64,000 nt of DNA from Bacillota bacterium (GTDB taxonomy: Bacteria; Bacillota; UBA4882; UBA8346), in the NCBI GenBank assembly GCA_023417475.1, contig JAEZFP010000065.1, forward strand, positions 52,830-116,829. The letters run 5' to 3'. The notes beneath the pieces are model-generated. The model did not search any database. It saw nothing but the letters and a program-made list of their open reading frames with translations, and was not told where the DNA came from. The position numbers and the translations under genes were made by a program. Of this stretch, positions 8,949 through 18,646 are shown one piece after another (position 1 is the stretch's first letter; each line of letters opens with the position of its first letter).

Positions 8949-10808
8949 ATGATCCAATGGTTCGAACAAGAAAAAAGCGCTTGGCGACCTCCTGAAAAAC
9001 TAAAAGTGTCCGAATGGGCGGATAAAAACCGGATGATTGGCGCAAAAGATTCGATCACTAACGCCAATATGAAGTGGAATACTGATGTTACTCCCTATTT
9101 GAGGGAAATAATGGACACTTATAACGATCCCGAAATTGAGGAGGTAGCTTTTTGCAAGCCGACGCAAGTCGGGGGAACACAAGCTGGTCATAACATTCTA
9201 GGGTACGCAATTGATCAAGATCCAGCTTCGTTTATGGTCGTTTATCCAAGTGAAAAACTAGCTAAAAGCGTGAGTAAAAATAGAATCCAACCAATGCTCC
9301 AATTGACTCCAGTTTTGGCTGATAAATGGCTAGAAAAGGAATCGCAAACGCTTGAATTACAGTTTTTGGGCATGTATATTTCGTTTGTTGGCGCCAATTC
9401 TCCGGGAAACCTTTCGTCAAAACCATTGGGAAGGCTCATTTTTGATGAAACGGATAAGTACCCTGATTTTTCAGGGGATGAAGCTGAACCAGTTAGCCTT
9501 GGCCGCGAACGTTCGAAGAATTTCTTGGACCGTAAAATATATATTTGGTCGACTCCAACAATAGAAAGCAAACCGGTTTGGCAGGCTTTTATTTCTTCTG
9601 AGGTACAAAAACAGTTTTTCGTACCTTGCCCGCATTGCGGAGAGTATCAAACATTTAAATTCGCTCAAATTAAATGGCCGGAAGAATTAAAAAATATCAG
9701 CGATTACACGGAAAAAGCGCGTCAAGTGGAAGAATTGGCTTGGTACGAGTGTGAGGAATGCCACGAGATTATTCAGGATCGCCAAAAATCTCAAATGCTT
9801 AAGCTCGGCGAGTGGAGGCCTGTAGCCTATGATTTGGAAAACGGAACCTTTAGGCCAACTCAAATGCCGAAAGGGAGAATTAAGCGTGTTGGATATCAGC
9901 TAAATTCGATATATTCGCCCTGGATTACCTTCGGGAATGTGGCAAAAGAGTTCATTTTAGCGAAAGATTTCCCCGGGAAACTTATGAATTTTGTAAATTC
10001 TTGGCTCGGGGAGATTTGGCGAAATAAAACCAACTCTATGAAATCAGATTCAATCTGGAAGAAGAAACACACGACTCCAAAAGGAATTGTACCTTTTGAT
10101 GTGGGAGAAACCATTTTAACCGGTGGTATTGACCGCCAAAAAGATCATTTCTGGTATGTTATTCATGCGTGGGGTCCGGGATTTACTGGGCGGTTAGTTG
10201 ATTACGGCCAAGCGGAGACTTGGGCGGATCTTGATAAAATATTTTTGGAACGCCGGTATTATAATCTCAAAAATCAAGCCTTTAGGGTTATGCGGGTTAT
10301 GATTGATTCCGGGTATGATACCGACGCAGTTTACGATTATTGTGCAATGAATAAAGACATTTTTCTACCGTGCAAAGGGGCGAACAGGAAACTGACCGCT
10401 CCTTTTTCTATTTCCTCAATCGAAAAGAAAAAAGACGGTAAACAGTGGTTTAACGGGTTAAAACTTTATGAGGTCGATACGGATTATTTTAAAGATTTTA
10501 TTTTTGGTCGGTTAGAACGAGAACCTGACGCGCTTGGATCCTGGACGCTGTTCTCGGATTGTCCCCAAGAATTTGCAGATCATATTTGTTCCGAGCGAAA
10601 AAATGAGATCCAGGATAAAAAAACCAAGAAAATAACTTTTAAATATCTGCCTATTGGGTCTCATGCGATTAACCATTTACTTGACTGTTCGGTGTATTCT
10701 GCTTGCGCCGCTGAAAGTATCGGAGTTCGCTATTTAAGAAAAACAGAAGAAGTAAAAAAAGCGGCGCCACCAAAACGCCGAGTAGTCAGCAAAGGGGTTA
10801 GAGCCTAA
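8949..10808 (+). CDS. terL: Terminase large subunit, lambda GpA family
   Basis: The 619-residue motor has a Walker-A-like CKPTQVGGTQAG at residues 69-80 and the Walker B DETD at 166-169. A CPHCGEY...CEECHE zinc-binding pair and a nuclease region toward the C terminus (GGIDRQKD, DSGYDTDAVYDYC) follow. It packages DNA into preformed heads together with the small subunit, in the lambda (cos) style. Confidence 0.93.
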   Translation: MIQWFEQEKSAWRPPEKLKVSEWADKNRMIGAKDSITNANMKWNTDVTPYLREIMDTYNDPEIEEVAFCKPTQVGGTQAGHNILGYAIDQDPASFMVVYPSEKLAKSVSKNRIQPMLQLTPVLADKWLEKESQTLELQFLGMYISFVGANSPGNLSSKPLGRLIFDETDKYPDFSGDEAEPVSLGRERSKNFLDRKIYIWSTPTIESKPVWQAFISSEVQKQFFVPCPHCGEYQTFKFAQIKWPEELKNISDYTEKARQVEELAWYECEECHEIIQDRQKSQMLKLGEWRPVAYDLENGTFRPTQMPKGRIKRVGYQLNSIYSPWITFGNVAKEFILAKDFPGKLMNFVNSWLGEIWRNKTNSMKSDSIWKKKHTTPKGIVPFDVGETILTGGIDRQKDHFWYVIHAWGPGFTGRLVDYGQAETWADLDKIFLERRYYNLKNQAFRVMRVMIDSGYDTDAVYDYCAMNKDIFLPCKGANRKLTAPFSISSIEKKKDGKQWFNGLKLYEVDTDYFKDFIFGRLEREPDALGSWTLFSDCPQEFADHICSERKNEIQDKKTKKITFKYLPIGSHAINHLLDCSVYSACAAESIGVRYLRKTEEVKKAAPPKRRVVSKGVRA

Positions 10809-10826
10809 GAGGAAGGAGGCGGTACA

Positions 10827-11054
10827 ATGCCGGAATGGACTTTAGAAGAAGCAAAACAGCATTTAAACGCGTGGTTGGCGGCTGATATAGCCTTGGCGGC
10901 AAGCAAGGAGTACCTAATGAACGGGAATCGATTGACCCGCGCTAACGCAGACGAAGTAAAAGAACGGATAACTTTTTGGCGTAGCGAAGTGAAGCGGCTC
11001 GAATCTGGTCGTTCTGGTGCTCGCGTGGTACGGATAGTACCGAGGGACATGTAA
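10827..11054 (+). CDS. Head-tail joining-like protein (DUF6148/gpW position)
   Basis: The 75-residue protein (WTLEEAKQHLNAWLAADIALA, LTRANADEVKERITFW) matches the small helical family that follows GpA-type terminases at the gpW position. It is preceded by AGGAAGGAGG. Its stop overlaps the portal start. Confidence 0.75.
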   Translation: MPEWTLEEAKQHLNAWLAADIALAASKEYLMNGNRLTRANADEVKERITFWRSEVKRLESGRSGARVVRIVPRDM

Positions 11055-12637
11055 TGAAAAAGGCGAGCGCATTAAATCAAATTATAGCGAATATCTCCCC
11101 ATCCTGGGCCTTGAAGCGGGAAACTGCGCGGCAAAAATTTGAAGTATTCAGTCTCGGGTATACACGACACGGAGCAAGCCAAACGAAAAAGTCTTTGTTG
11201 GGGTGGCTTTTTAAGGCTGGATCTCCGGACGAAGATATCACAAAGCCGGGTCCAGTTTTAGTAGCACGGTCTCGTGATCTTTATTACGGAACTCCCTTGG
11301 CGGCCGGCGCTATTAAGACAAGACGAACCAACATCATCGGCCCGGGGTTACAGTTGAAACCACAAGTTGACGCGGAGTTTTTGCGGCTGACACCTGAAGA
11401 AGCGACCGCGCTAGAAAAAACCATAAAACGAGAGTTTTATTTATGGGCCGATTCGTTGGATTGCGATATCGAACGTCGAAAGAATTTCGGTCAAATGCAA
11501 GCTTTGGCGTTTATGTCGGTTGATCTTAGTGGGGATTGTTTCGCGTTATTGCCGTTGGTTTCTCGTCCAGGGTCGCCGTATGATTTACGGGTCCGATTGA
11601 TCGAAGCGGATCGCGTATGCAATCCATATAACAAAATTGATCCGCAAGAGAAAATACTTGCTGGGGTTGAAATTGGCGAATATGGCGAACCGATAGCCTG
11701 TCATATCGCGCAAAAACATCCAGGGTCAACCCGAGCGGCGATTAACACTTGGGTTAGAGTCCTTTTTTTTGGTGAAAAAACAGGACGCCGGAACGTTCTC
11801 CATTTGATGGAGCAAGAAAGACCAGAGCAGCGTCGAGGCGTCCCGCTTTTGGCTCCGGTAATCGAATCCTTAAAGCAGTTAGGACGGTATACAGATGCGG
11901 AGTTAATGGCAGCCGTGGTAAGCGCCTTTTTAACTGTTTTTATTGAGAGTGACGCGCCGGACAGCCCGATCCAAAGCCCCATACCCCCCGAAGAAAAAGT
12001 CGATGACGATGAAAATTCGATCGAGTTGGGAAATGGGGCGGTTATTGCTTTACGACCCGGAGAAAAAGCCAATACAACAAATCCGGGGCGTCCAAATCAG
12101 GCTTTTGATGGTTTCGTGGTCGCCATTTGTCGGCAAATTGGCGCTGCGCTGGAAATGCCTTACGAGGTTTTGGTAAAACACTTCACTTCTTCGTATTCAG
12201 CTTCGCGCGGTGCTTTGCTTGAGTTTTGGAAAATGATTCGGATGCGTCGAGCTTGGTTCGCGGCTAATTTTTGCCAGCCAATTTACGAAGAATGGCTTAC
12301 TGAAGCTGTGGCTAAAGGACGAATTAGGGCCCCGGGGTTTTTTCGTGATCCGGCAATTCGAAAAGCATATTGCGGAGCCGATTGGAACGGGCCAACCCAA
12401 GGTCAACTTGATCCGCTGAAAGAGGTTAACGCAGCAAAAGTGAGAGTTGAAGAGGATTTCAGCACCCGGGCAAAAGAAGCAGCAGAGTTTAGCGGTACTG
12501 ATTATGACGTGATTATTCAGGATCGCAGTTATGAAGAACGCGTTAGGCGTGAAAACGGTCTTGTTTATGAGAACAAGACAGTGAATGTGGGAGGTGGCAA
12601 TAATGCCAGGACTAACGACGAAGACGATGAAGAATGA
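11054..12637 (+). CDS. Portal protein, lambda family
   Basis: The 527-residue protein has ARSRDLYYGTPLAAGAIKTR near residue 75, LIEADRVCNPYN and GRPNQAFDGFVVAICRQIGAAL, followed by SSYSASRGALLEFWKM. These are the conserved segments of lambda-type portals. It forms the dodecameric DNA channel. It sits between gpW and the protease as in lambda. Confidence 0.9.
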   Translation: MKKASALNQIIANISPSWALKRETARQKFEVFSLGYTRHGASQTKKSLLGWLFKAGSPDEDITKPGPVLVARSRDLYYGTPLAAGAIKTRRTNIIGPGLQLKPQVDAEFLRLTPEEATALEKTIKREFYLWADSLDCDIERRKNFGQMQALAFMSVDLSGDCFALLPLVSRPGSPYDLRVRLIEADRVCNPYNKIDPQEKILAGVEIGEYGEPIACHIAQKHPGSTRAAINTWVRVLFFGEKTGRRNVLHLMEQERPEQRRGVPLLAPVIESLKQLGRYTDAELMAAVVSAFLTVFIESDAPDSPIQSPIPPEEKVDDDENSIELGNGAVIALRPGEKANTTNPGRPNQAFDGFVVAICRQIGAALEMPYEVLVKHFTSSYSASRGALLEFWKMIRMRRAWFAANFCQPIYEEWLTEAVAKGRIRAPGFFRDPAIRKAYCGADWNGPTQGQLDPLKEVNAAKVRVEEDFSTRAKEAAEFSGTDYDVIIQDRSYEERVRRENGLVYENKTVNVGGGNNARTNDEDDEE

Positions 12638-13712
12638 GTTTTGGGAATTCCGCGCTCAAGCAAACAAGAAAAGCGCGGAATTACTTTTATACGGCCGAGT
12701 TGCATCAGAAAAACCTTGGTGGTGTCCTGAGGGCGAGGATAATTATATTTTGGCTAAACAATTCGCCAAAGATTTAAAGGCTCTCGGAGACATTGACAAC
12801 CTTGATATTTATCTGAATTCACCCGGGGGCGATGTTTTCGCGGGTCAGGCGATTTCTTCCGTTCTTCAAAGGCATAAATCGTATAAAACCTGTTACATTG
12901 ACGGGTTGGCGGCTTCGATTGCGGTAAATATCGTTCAGGTTTGCGACAAAAGGGTTATCCCGAAAAATGCAATGATGATGGTTCATCAACCTTGGCAAAC
13001 CGTTTTTGGCGGTTATAACGCCCTTGAATTACGGAAGATGGCAGACGGGTTGGACCGTATTGCCGAATCAACGATCGCTCTTTTTCTCGATAAAACGGCG
13101 TTAACCCGTGAAGAGATTGTTACTTTAATGGATGACGAAACCTGGATGACCGCCGAAGAGGCGGTTGAATTCGGTTTTGCCGATGAAGTGGAGCAATCGA
13201 AAGAAGTCGCCGCGTGTGTTCAAGGCGATTTGGTCATGCTGGGAGGTTTAAGTTTTGGCGCAAGCCTATTTAAACATTTCCCTGTTGATAAATTGCAAGT
13301 CTCTAAAACAAAAACGGAGAAGGAGGAAGAAAGCATGGAACTGAATCAGGAAATTTTAGCCAAAGATTACCCTGAAATTTTTAATGCGGTAAAGAAACTC
13401 GGCAGTCAAGAAGGCGCTGCCGCTGAACGCTCTCGCATGCAAGCGATTGACGATCTAGCCACTCCGGGATCGGAAAAACTCGTCAATCAAGCCAAATACG
13501 AGACCGGGGTTAGCGCGGCTGAATTAGCGCTTCAGCTTGTAAAAGCGGAAAAGGATCAGAGCGCCCAATATTTAGCCGGCGCAAAAGATGATAGCCAACC
13601 CATGGCAGGGGTTAAGGGGACGACTCCTAATCCAGGCCAGGATGCAACAAAAAAACAATCTTGGATCCAGGCGTTCGCTAAAGGAGCCAATCAAAAGAGA
13701 GGTGGAAAATAA
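12603..13712 (+). CDS. ClpP-like (S14) head maturation protease
   Basis: Starting at ATG 12603, after the GGGAGGTGG site, the 369-residue protein has IYLNSPGGDVFAGQAI, GLAASIAV with the probable nucleophile Ser105, and MMVHQP with His128. It has a long C-terminal extension that probably acts as scaffold, as in the lambda C/Nu3 arrangement. Start at 12585 is possible but has no better site. It overlaps the portal gene. Confidence 0.88.
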   Translation: MPGLTTKTMKNEFWEFRAQANKKSAELLLYGRVASEKPWWCPEGEDNYILAKQFAKDLKALGDIDNLDIYLNSPGGDVFAGQAISSVLQRHKSYKTCYIDGLAASIAVNIVQVCDKRVIPKNAMMMVHQPWQTVFGGYNALELRKMADGLDRIAESTIALFLDKTALTREEIVTLMDDETWMTAEEAVEFGFADEVEQSKEVAACVQGDLVMLGGLSFGASLFKHFPVDKLQVSKTKTEKEEESMELNQEILAKDYPEIFNAVKKLGSQEGAAAERSRMQAIDDLATPGSEKLVNQAKYETGVSAAELALQLVKAEKDQSAQYLAGAKDDSQPMAGVKGTTPNPGQDATKKQSWIQAFAKGANQKRGGK

Positions 13713-14065
13713 TGCCGGAAACTTTTACTCCCGATAAGTTATTCGCGGGAAATGTAATGCCCGTTGTTGCCGGTTCCGAAACAATCGTTAGCGGTGCGGG
13801 GGCTATCGCTCGCGGAACGGTCTTAGGTCAAATTACGACCGGCGGAAAATGTAAGGTGCTTAATTCGGCAAATTCTGATGGGTCTCAATCAGTTTACGCG
13901 ATATTGGCCGCCGCGGTTGACGCTACTTCGGGCGATGTAGTGGCACCGGTATACTATACCGGCGAATTTAATCAGGCCGCTTTGACGTTTGGCGGATCTG
14001 ATACAGCGGCCACGCACAAGACCGCGGCCCGAAAAATTGGGCTTTTCTTTAAGACAACGATTTAA
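13712..14065 (+). CDS. Head decoration protein, lambda gpD type
   Basis: The 117-residue protein (AGSETIVSGAGAIARGTVLG, VYAILAAAVDATSGDVVAPVYYTG) is a typical gpD-family beta-barrel that stabilises the expanded capsid. It lies between the protease and major capsid genes. Confidence 0.82.
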   Translation: MPETFTPDKLFAGNVMPVVAGSETIVSGAGAIARGTVLGQITTGGKCKVLNSANSDGSQSVYAILAAAVDATSGDVVAPVYYTGEFNQAALTFGGSDTAATHKTAARKIGLFFKTTI

Positions 14066-14091
14066 TTTTCATAACAAAGGAGTGAAACGTA

Positions 14092-15117
14092 ATGCCTATC
14101 TCAATGTTTGACACTCGTACCATGCTTGAGATGCTTGACGAAGTAAAACCTGCTGGATCTTTTTTAAGACGGCGGTTTTTCGTTAATGCGCGCGTGTTTG
14201 ATACTGAAAACGTTGACGTCGACATCATCAAGCACAAGAGAAAGATGGCCCCGTTTGTTTCCAACCATATCGGGGGTAAAACGGTTGATCGTGAAGGGTT
14301 CAGCACCAACACCTATAAACCGCTTTTAGTTGCTCCGGATATGATCACCACGGCCGAGGACATGTTAAAACGCGCCCCGGGCGAGGCGATTTACGGCGGT
14401 ATGTCCCCCGATGAACGCGCCGCGGAACAACTTGGCCGCGATATGGTTAATCTTGAAGAGATGGTTTCGCGCCGGGAAGAATGGATGTGCGCCAAAGCCA
14501 TCTTTACCGCAGCGATCCCCATGATCGGCGAAGGAATTAACCAAACCTTGACTTTTGGCTTTAGTTCTGGCCACGATGTGAATCTCGGGTCCGGTTCACG
14601 TTGGAATGAGTCGGGGGTCGACCCTTTAGCTGACCTTCGGGACGCGAAACGGAAAAACGTTCAGGATTCCGGAGTTTCTTCGGATACGATCCTTATGGGA
14701 TCCGACGCGATGGATGCTTTCCTTGCAAAAGTAGGAACCGATACTGGGCAGCTATCCCAGGTTAAAGTAAATCTTGGCCAAATTGATCCGCAAGAGCTGC
14801 CCGAGGGAGTTACTTACTGGGGTTATTTAAAGGGGATTGGTGATGTCTTTACTTATGACGAATGGTATGTCGACGATGAAGGCAATGAGCAACCTTTAAT
14901 CCCGGTGAAAGACGTCTTAATCGGTTCTTCAAAGGCCCGTACTGATATGTGCTATGGTGCGATTGCCGATGCCGACGAAGGAACGTTTGTTGCTGCGAGA
15001 GCGCCGAAATCATGGACTCAACCGAAACCGTCCGCCCGGTTTATTCAATTACGCAGCCGGCCACTCCCGGTCCCGACTCAAATCGACGCATTTAGCGTTT
15101 TGACGGTGCTTGCTTAA
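14092..15117 (+). CDS. Major capsid protein, gpE family
   Basis: The 341-residue protein has the gpE-family layout: N-terminal arm, VDIIKHKRKMAPFV, an E-loop region, TILMGSDAMDAF and the C-terminal PKPSARFIQLRSRPLPVPTQI. It follows GGAGTGAAACGTAATG. It makes the capsid lattice. Confidence 0.92.
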   Translation: MPISMFDTRTMLEMLDEVKPAGSFLRRRFFVNARVFDTENVDVDIIKHKRKMAPFVSNHIGGKTVDREGFSTNTYKPLLVAPDMITTAEDMLKRAPGEAIYGGMSPDERAAEQLGRDMVNLEEMVSRREEWMCAKAIFTAAIPMIGEGINQTLTFGFSSGHDVNLGSGSRWNESGVDPLADLRDAKRKNVQDSGVSSDTILMGSDAMDAFLAKVGTDTGQLSQVKVNLGQIDPQELPEGVTYWGYLKGIGDVFTYDEWYVDDEGNEQPLIPVKDVLIGSSKARTDMCYGAIADADEGTFVAARAPKSWTQPKPSARFIQLRSRPLPVPTQIDAFSVLTVLA

Positions 15118-15416
15118 TGGCGGTTTTGCTAAACTCAACCTATGTGATGCGCGATAAAAAAGGCGGGAAAACCACGCACCACCAGGGCGAAGTGCTTCAG
15201 CTTGACGAGCAAGAAGAGCAGTGGTTAATTGGAACCAATGCCGCTACCGAAGCCACCGAAAAGGCCGAAAACGATAGTGACCTGAAGCAAAAACCGCTTG
15301 ATAAAAGATCCAAAGCAGAGCTTGTTGAACTCGCGAAGGAATACGAAATCGCCGATTGCGAGAATCTCAGCAAAGCTTTATTGGTTGAAGCCTTAAGAGC
15401 CTTCGGTTTAGAGTAA
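15117..15416 (+). CDS. Capsid-to-tail connector region protein (FI position), hypothetical
   Basis: The 99-residue protein ends with a SAP/Rho-N-like helical motif (LDKRSKAELVELAKEYEI). It sits at the position of lambda FI, after the major capsid gene and overlapping it by one base. The family is not certain. Confidence 0.6.
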   Translation: MAVLLNSTYVMRDKKGGKTTHHQGEVLQLDEQEEQWLIGTNAATEATEKAENDSDLKQKPLDKRSKAELVELAKEYEIADCENLSKALLVEALRAFGLE

Positions 15417-15459
15417 CGAGGGGCGGCCAACGCCCCTCCCCTTTATTGGGGGTGTATTT

Positions 15460-15792
15460 ATGACGTTGAAAGCTCAAATGGCCGCTGATGCGGCTGTTTT
15501 CTTTAATAAGACTGAATTTGCCGAGGATGCAACCTACAACGGCACATCGCTGGAGATGGGGGCCATATTTATCCGCGGTGAAAGCCAAGGCGACGGGAAC
15601 TATTTAACCAACGACGGCAGCGCGTATCAAGCGCGGATCACTGTCGCAAGGTCAGACGTCCCAGAGCCGGAAGCCGGAAAAATAATTGTGGATCAATACG
15701 GCGTTAATTGGCAGGTACAATTGATCCTTAAATCCGATGATATATCGCACACTTTAGGTTGTGTTGCGAATCAATCAGTGTTTGGACGGTGA
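15460..15792 (+). CDS. Head-tail joining protein, FII-like
   Basis: The 110-residue protein has GVNWQVQLILKSDDISHTL and VARSDVPEPEAG, similar to phage head-tail connectors that follow the capsid gene. The position supports the call more than any motif. Confidence 0.6.
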   Translation: MTLKAQMAADAAVFFNKTEFAEDATYNGTSLEMGAIFIRGESQGDGNYLTNDGSAYQARITVARSDVPEPEAGKIIVDQYGVNWQVQLILKSDDISHTLGCVANQSVFGR

Positions 15793-15796
15793 TCAG

Positions 15797-16462
15797 ATGC
15801 CGACATACAGAGTTTATGAGTCGTTTGACACCGGAACCAGAACAATTACCGGTAGCAGTGTAAAACTGATCGACACCGCGAGTCCCTTCGTTAAAATGGT
15901 CGCCCGTGATTTTCCAAAGTCCATCCAACGCGGATTAAAGTCCACCGGTTGGTGGATGCAGCAGGAAATTAAAGCCGGTATTCGATCCGGGGCGCCCGGC
16001 GGCCAAAGATATGAAGCCTTTTCAAAAATCAAAAATCTAAGCAATACCTATGACACGATCAAACTAAACCGCTTATCCAAGAAAACCGGAAAACAGAAGT
16101 TTGTCCGGAGCCGCCATATCATCAATGAAATGGTCCGGGAAAAAGGGCGTCACAGCCCTTTGGGGCGGCTCGTTAACGCGGTCGGATATCAATACTACAC
16201 GGATGGTCAACGGGTTATAGTAGGGTGGCTCTCTGCTTCGGCTATCGATATCGGGACGAAGCTGGAACAAGGCTTTACTACTTCAGTTACCCCAAAAATG
16301 CGGAAAATGTTTATCGCCTCCGGCCTGAAACTCGGTAAAAGTGTAATCAAAACTCCGAAGCGTGAGACATATGGCCCAATTTACCAAGCAAAACAAGCCG
16401 CTGCAGGTCAATATTTTGAATCTAAGCTATATCAATATATCCAGGGAGGAGGAAAGACATGA
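15797..16462 (+). CDS. Phage minor tail/completion protein
   Basis: The 221-residue protein begins with an ATG at 15797, just after the previous stop. It resembles Z-type minor tail proteins found between head-tail joining and U genes. The sequence is basic (GLKSTGWWMQQEIKAGIRSGAPGG). The exact family is uncertain. Confidence 0.55.
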   Translation: MPTYRVYESFDTGTRTITGSSVKLIDTASPFVKMVARDFPKSIQRGLKSTGWWMQQEIKAGIRSGAPGGQRYEAFSKIKNLSNTYDTIKLNRLSKKTGKQKFVRSRHIINEMVREKGRHSPLGRLVNAVGYQYYTDGQRVIVGWLSASAIDIGTKLEQGFTTSVTPKMRKMFIASGLKLGKSVIKTPKRETYGPIYQAKQAAAGQYFESKLYQYIQGGGKT

Positions 16463-16929
16463 TCCAAACAATCCCTTTGTACGACCTTATCAAATGTTGG
16501 AAAGACGCATTGGCCGACAGTCCGGAAATAGAATCGTATTGTCAAACGCAGTTTGGCCGGTCTTTGCGAATTTTTGTCGGGATTGATAAGGTTAAGCCGC
16601 CGACTGAATCTGATTGTCCTTATGCGGTGATTATGGACGGAAAAAAGACAGAAACCAGCGCCCCTTATCTGTATTCGGCCACCATTGGTTGGGTGGTTTT
16701 GTCCGGGCAAATCGAGGTTTCCGGCAATGTCGCCGAATTACCGGGGGTCGAGCAATGTGACGCGTTAGGGCAGTTGATTTTTAAGGCGATCTTTGACGCT
16801 AACCAAAGCAATGTAGCGACAATAGGCGATTACGCCATAAATACTTTCGAGTTTCTTCCGCAAATCGCCGGAGAAGCGATTATTACGGTTGAAGTCACAC
16901 CCTGTATTGGTACAGGGTTGATATATTAA
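16459..16929 (+). CDS. Tail terminator-like protein, U position
   Basis: The 156-residue protein overlaps the previous gene by four bases and lies just before the tail tube gene, the position of lambda U. The sequence suggests a mixed alpha/beta fold; no motif is decisive. Confidence 0.55.
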   Translation: MIQTIPLYDLIKCWKDALADSPEIESYCQTQFGRSLRIFVGIDKVKPPTESDCPYAVIMDGKKTETSAPYLYSATIGWVVLSGQIEVSGNVAELPGVEQCDALGQLIFKAIFDANQSNVATIGDYAINTFEFLPQIAGEAIITVEVTPCIGTGLIY

Positions 16930-16947
16930 AAGATAAGGAGAGATACT

Positions 16948-17898
16948 ATGGCACACGCAAAAGGCGCTAACGTGCGCATGTTATTGGATTACGAGTCGTC
17001 TTACGGTACGACCCCCGGGACTCCGCACAGCCATGTTATGCCGTTTTATTCTGACAACGTCAAATCGACGCAAACCTTAAACGAGGATAAGCTGATTCGC
17101 AACAACCGCAATCCGGCGCAGCCGACTCGGGGATTAATCGACGTAAGCGGGTCAGTGGTTGTTCCGATCGATCAGGTGTTAATCGGCTATTGGCTGAAAG
17201 CTATGTTTGGAGCGCCGACAACGACCGGTAGTGCTGATCCGTATACCCACGTGTTTAAATTAGGACAAGATCAGCCAAGCCTAACAATAGAGCGCGGATT
17301 TGTTGATGTTGGAAAGTTCTTTTTGTACAACGGTTGCAAGGTCGGGGGTATTTCGTTTGATGTTGGCGGCGAAGGTGACCCTCAAATTACGATCGATCTC
17401 ATGGGGGCTAAAGAGACTATCTCCGGAACTACATTCGATGAAGGCACCACGATCACTCTAACAAAGTTTAATCAGTTTCAGGCCGCAATCAAAGAGGGCG
17501 GATCAACAATCGCGACCGTTACCAAAGCGAGCGTAAAAATCGATTTTGGTCTTGATGGCGATTATTACCCGATCGGGTCTAATGGAGTTCGGGGGGCCAT
17601 AGCAGACGGGATTGCGTCGGTAACTGGGAGCATCACTGCTTGGTTCGACGACGACACTTTACTCAATAAAGCGATAAACGGTACCGAATCGAGCCTAGAA
17701 ATTACGTTTTCTGCCGGCGCCACCCGAAGCATTGCCTTTTTGATCCCCGAATTGGTGTACGAAAGATCATCGCCCCAGGTTGACGGGCCGAAGGGTATTA
17801 TGATTGATCTACCGTTCCGCGCTTATTGGCAAAATGACGCCAGTAACACGGCTTTCCAGGTTACTCTCAAAAACGCGCAAGCGAGCTATACCACTTAA
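16948..17898 (+). CDS. Major tail tube protein
   Basis: The 316-residue protein is preceded by AAGGAGAG. It contains repeated beta-strand modules (SSYGTTPGTPHSHVMPFYSDNVK, VGGISFDVGGEGDPQITIDLMGAKE), typical of siphoviral tail tube proteins with an Ig-like C-terminal part. It lies just before the frameshifted chaperone pair. Confidence 0.82.
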   Translation: MAHAKGANVRMLLDYESSYGTTPGTPHSHVMPFYSDNVKSTQTLNEDKLIRNNRNPAQPTRGLIDVSGSVVVPIDQVLIGYWLKAMFGAPTTTGSADPYTHVFKLGQDQPSLTIERGFVDVGKFFLYNGCKVGGISFDVGGEGDPQITIDLMGAKETISGTTFDEGTTITLTKFNQFQAAIKEGGSTIATVTKASVKIDFGLDGDYYPIGSNGVRGAIADGIASVTGSITAWFDDDTLLNKAINGTESSLEITFSAGATRSIAFLIPELVYERSSPQVDGPKGIMIDLPFRAYWQNDASNTAFQVTLKNAQASYTT

Positions 17899-17915
17899 TG
17901 GAGGATAAACAGTCT

Positions 17916-18317
17916 ATGAATGAAGTTACTTTAATACCCCATCCAACCGAAGAATCGGCCAAAAACGCGAGTGAAAATAGAATCCAAGCAATAAAACAAA
18001 AAGTAACCGGGGATGCTGTTCCGGAAATTCGAAAAATGACCAGATCCCAGGCGCGAGAATATCGAAAGCTTGAACTTGACCCGATGTATAATCGGGCTTT
18101 TTTGCAACTTCAAAAAGCCTCGCCGACTGACCCTGATTATTCGGAACTGATGGAAAAAATCTATCAACTGAATGATCGATCAACTGATTGGATTCTTGCC
18201 AATATCTATCCGGAATACGATTTTGACGACGCGAACGAAGATGCTTGCGCCGAGTTGGCGGCTGCCACCTATCGACGACTCAAGCCCATGCCCGAGGACG
18301 AGCGAAAAAACTCGTAG
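17916..18317 (+). CDS. Tail assembly chaperone, gpG-like
   Basis: The start at 17916 has GGAGG 11 bases upstream; the ATG at 17898 overlaps the previous stop but lacks a site. The product is a mostly helical 133-residue protein. Its last codons cga-aaa-aac-tcg-tag contain the slippery heptamer AAAAAAC at 18305-18311, which puts it in the gpG/gpGT class that guards the tape measure during tail assembly. Confidence 0.8.
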   Translation: MNEVTLIPHPTEESAKNASENRIQAIKQKVTGDAVPEIRKMTRSQAREYRKLELDPMYNRAFLQLQKASPTDPDYSELMEKIYQLNDRSTDWILANIYPEYDFDDANEDACAELAAATYRRLKPMPEDERKNS

Positions 18318-18646
18318 AGGTCTGGGCCTGGTATGTCGAAAAACTGCCGTATTGTAAGGACTGTCAAAAAAGGCAGGTGCAGACCGGTAAAAGCAGCGAT
18401 TGTTTTGTATGTGATGGAAGATGCCCGGATTTAATGCCGGAGAATGCCGACGCGTGGGATCTGTGGAACCTTTGTTCCACTCAATGGCGCGTCGGTTTTA
18501 GTTTGGTGGGGCTGGACTATTTGGCCGTCTATGAAACGGCCAAAATCCATGAGATTGAAATGACGCCCCAGTTACACCAGAAAATTAGAGTCTTGGAACG
18601 TTTTGAACTTGAACGGGCCAAAAAGGAGGCGGACGGTAATGGCTAA
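17916..18646 (+). CDS. Frameshifted tail assembly chaperone, gpGT-like
   Basis: A -1 slip on A AAA AAC (18305-18311) joins the G frame to the frame LVEVWAWYVEK, which stays open to the TGA at 18644-18646. The T part has PYCKDC and DCFVCDGRC, so a cysteine-rich, possibly metal-binding element sits between G and the tape measure gene. The T frame has no good ribosome binding site of its own, supporting translation by frameshifting. Coordinates span both frames. Confidence 0.8.
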
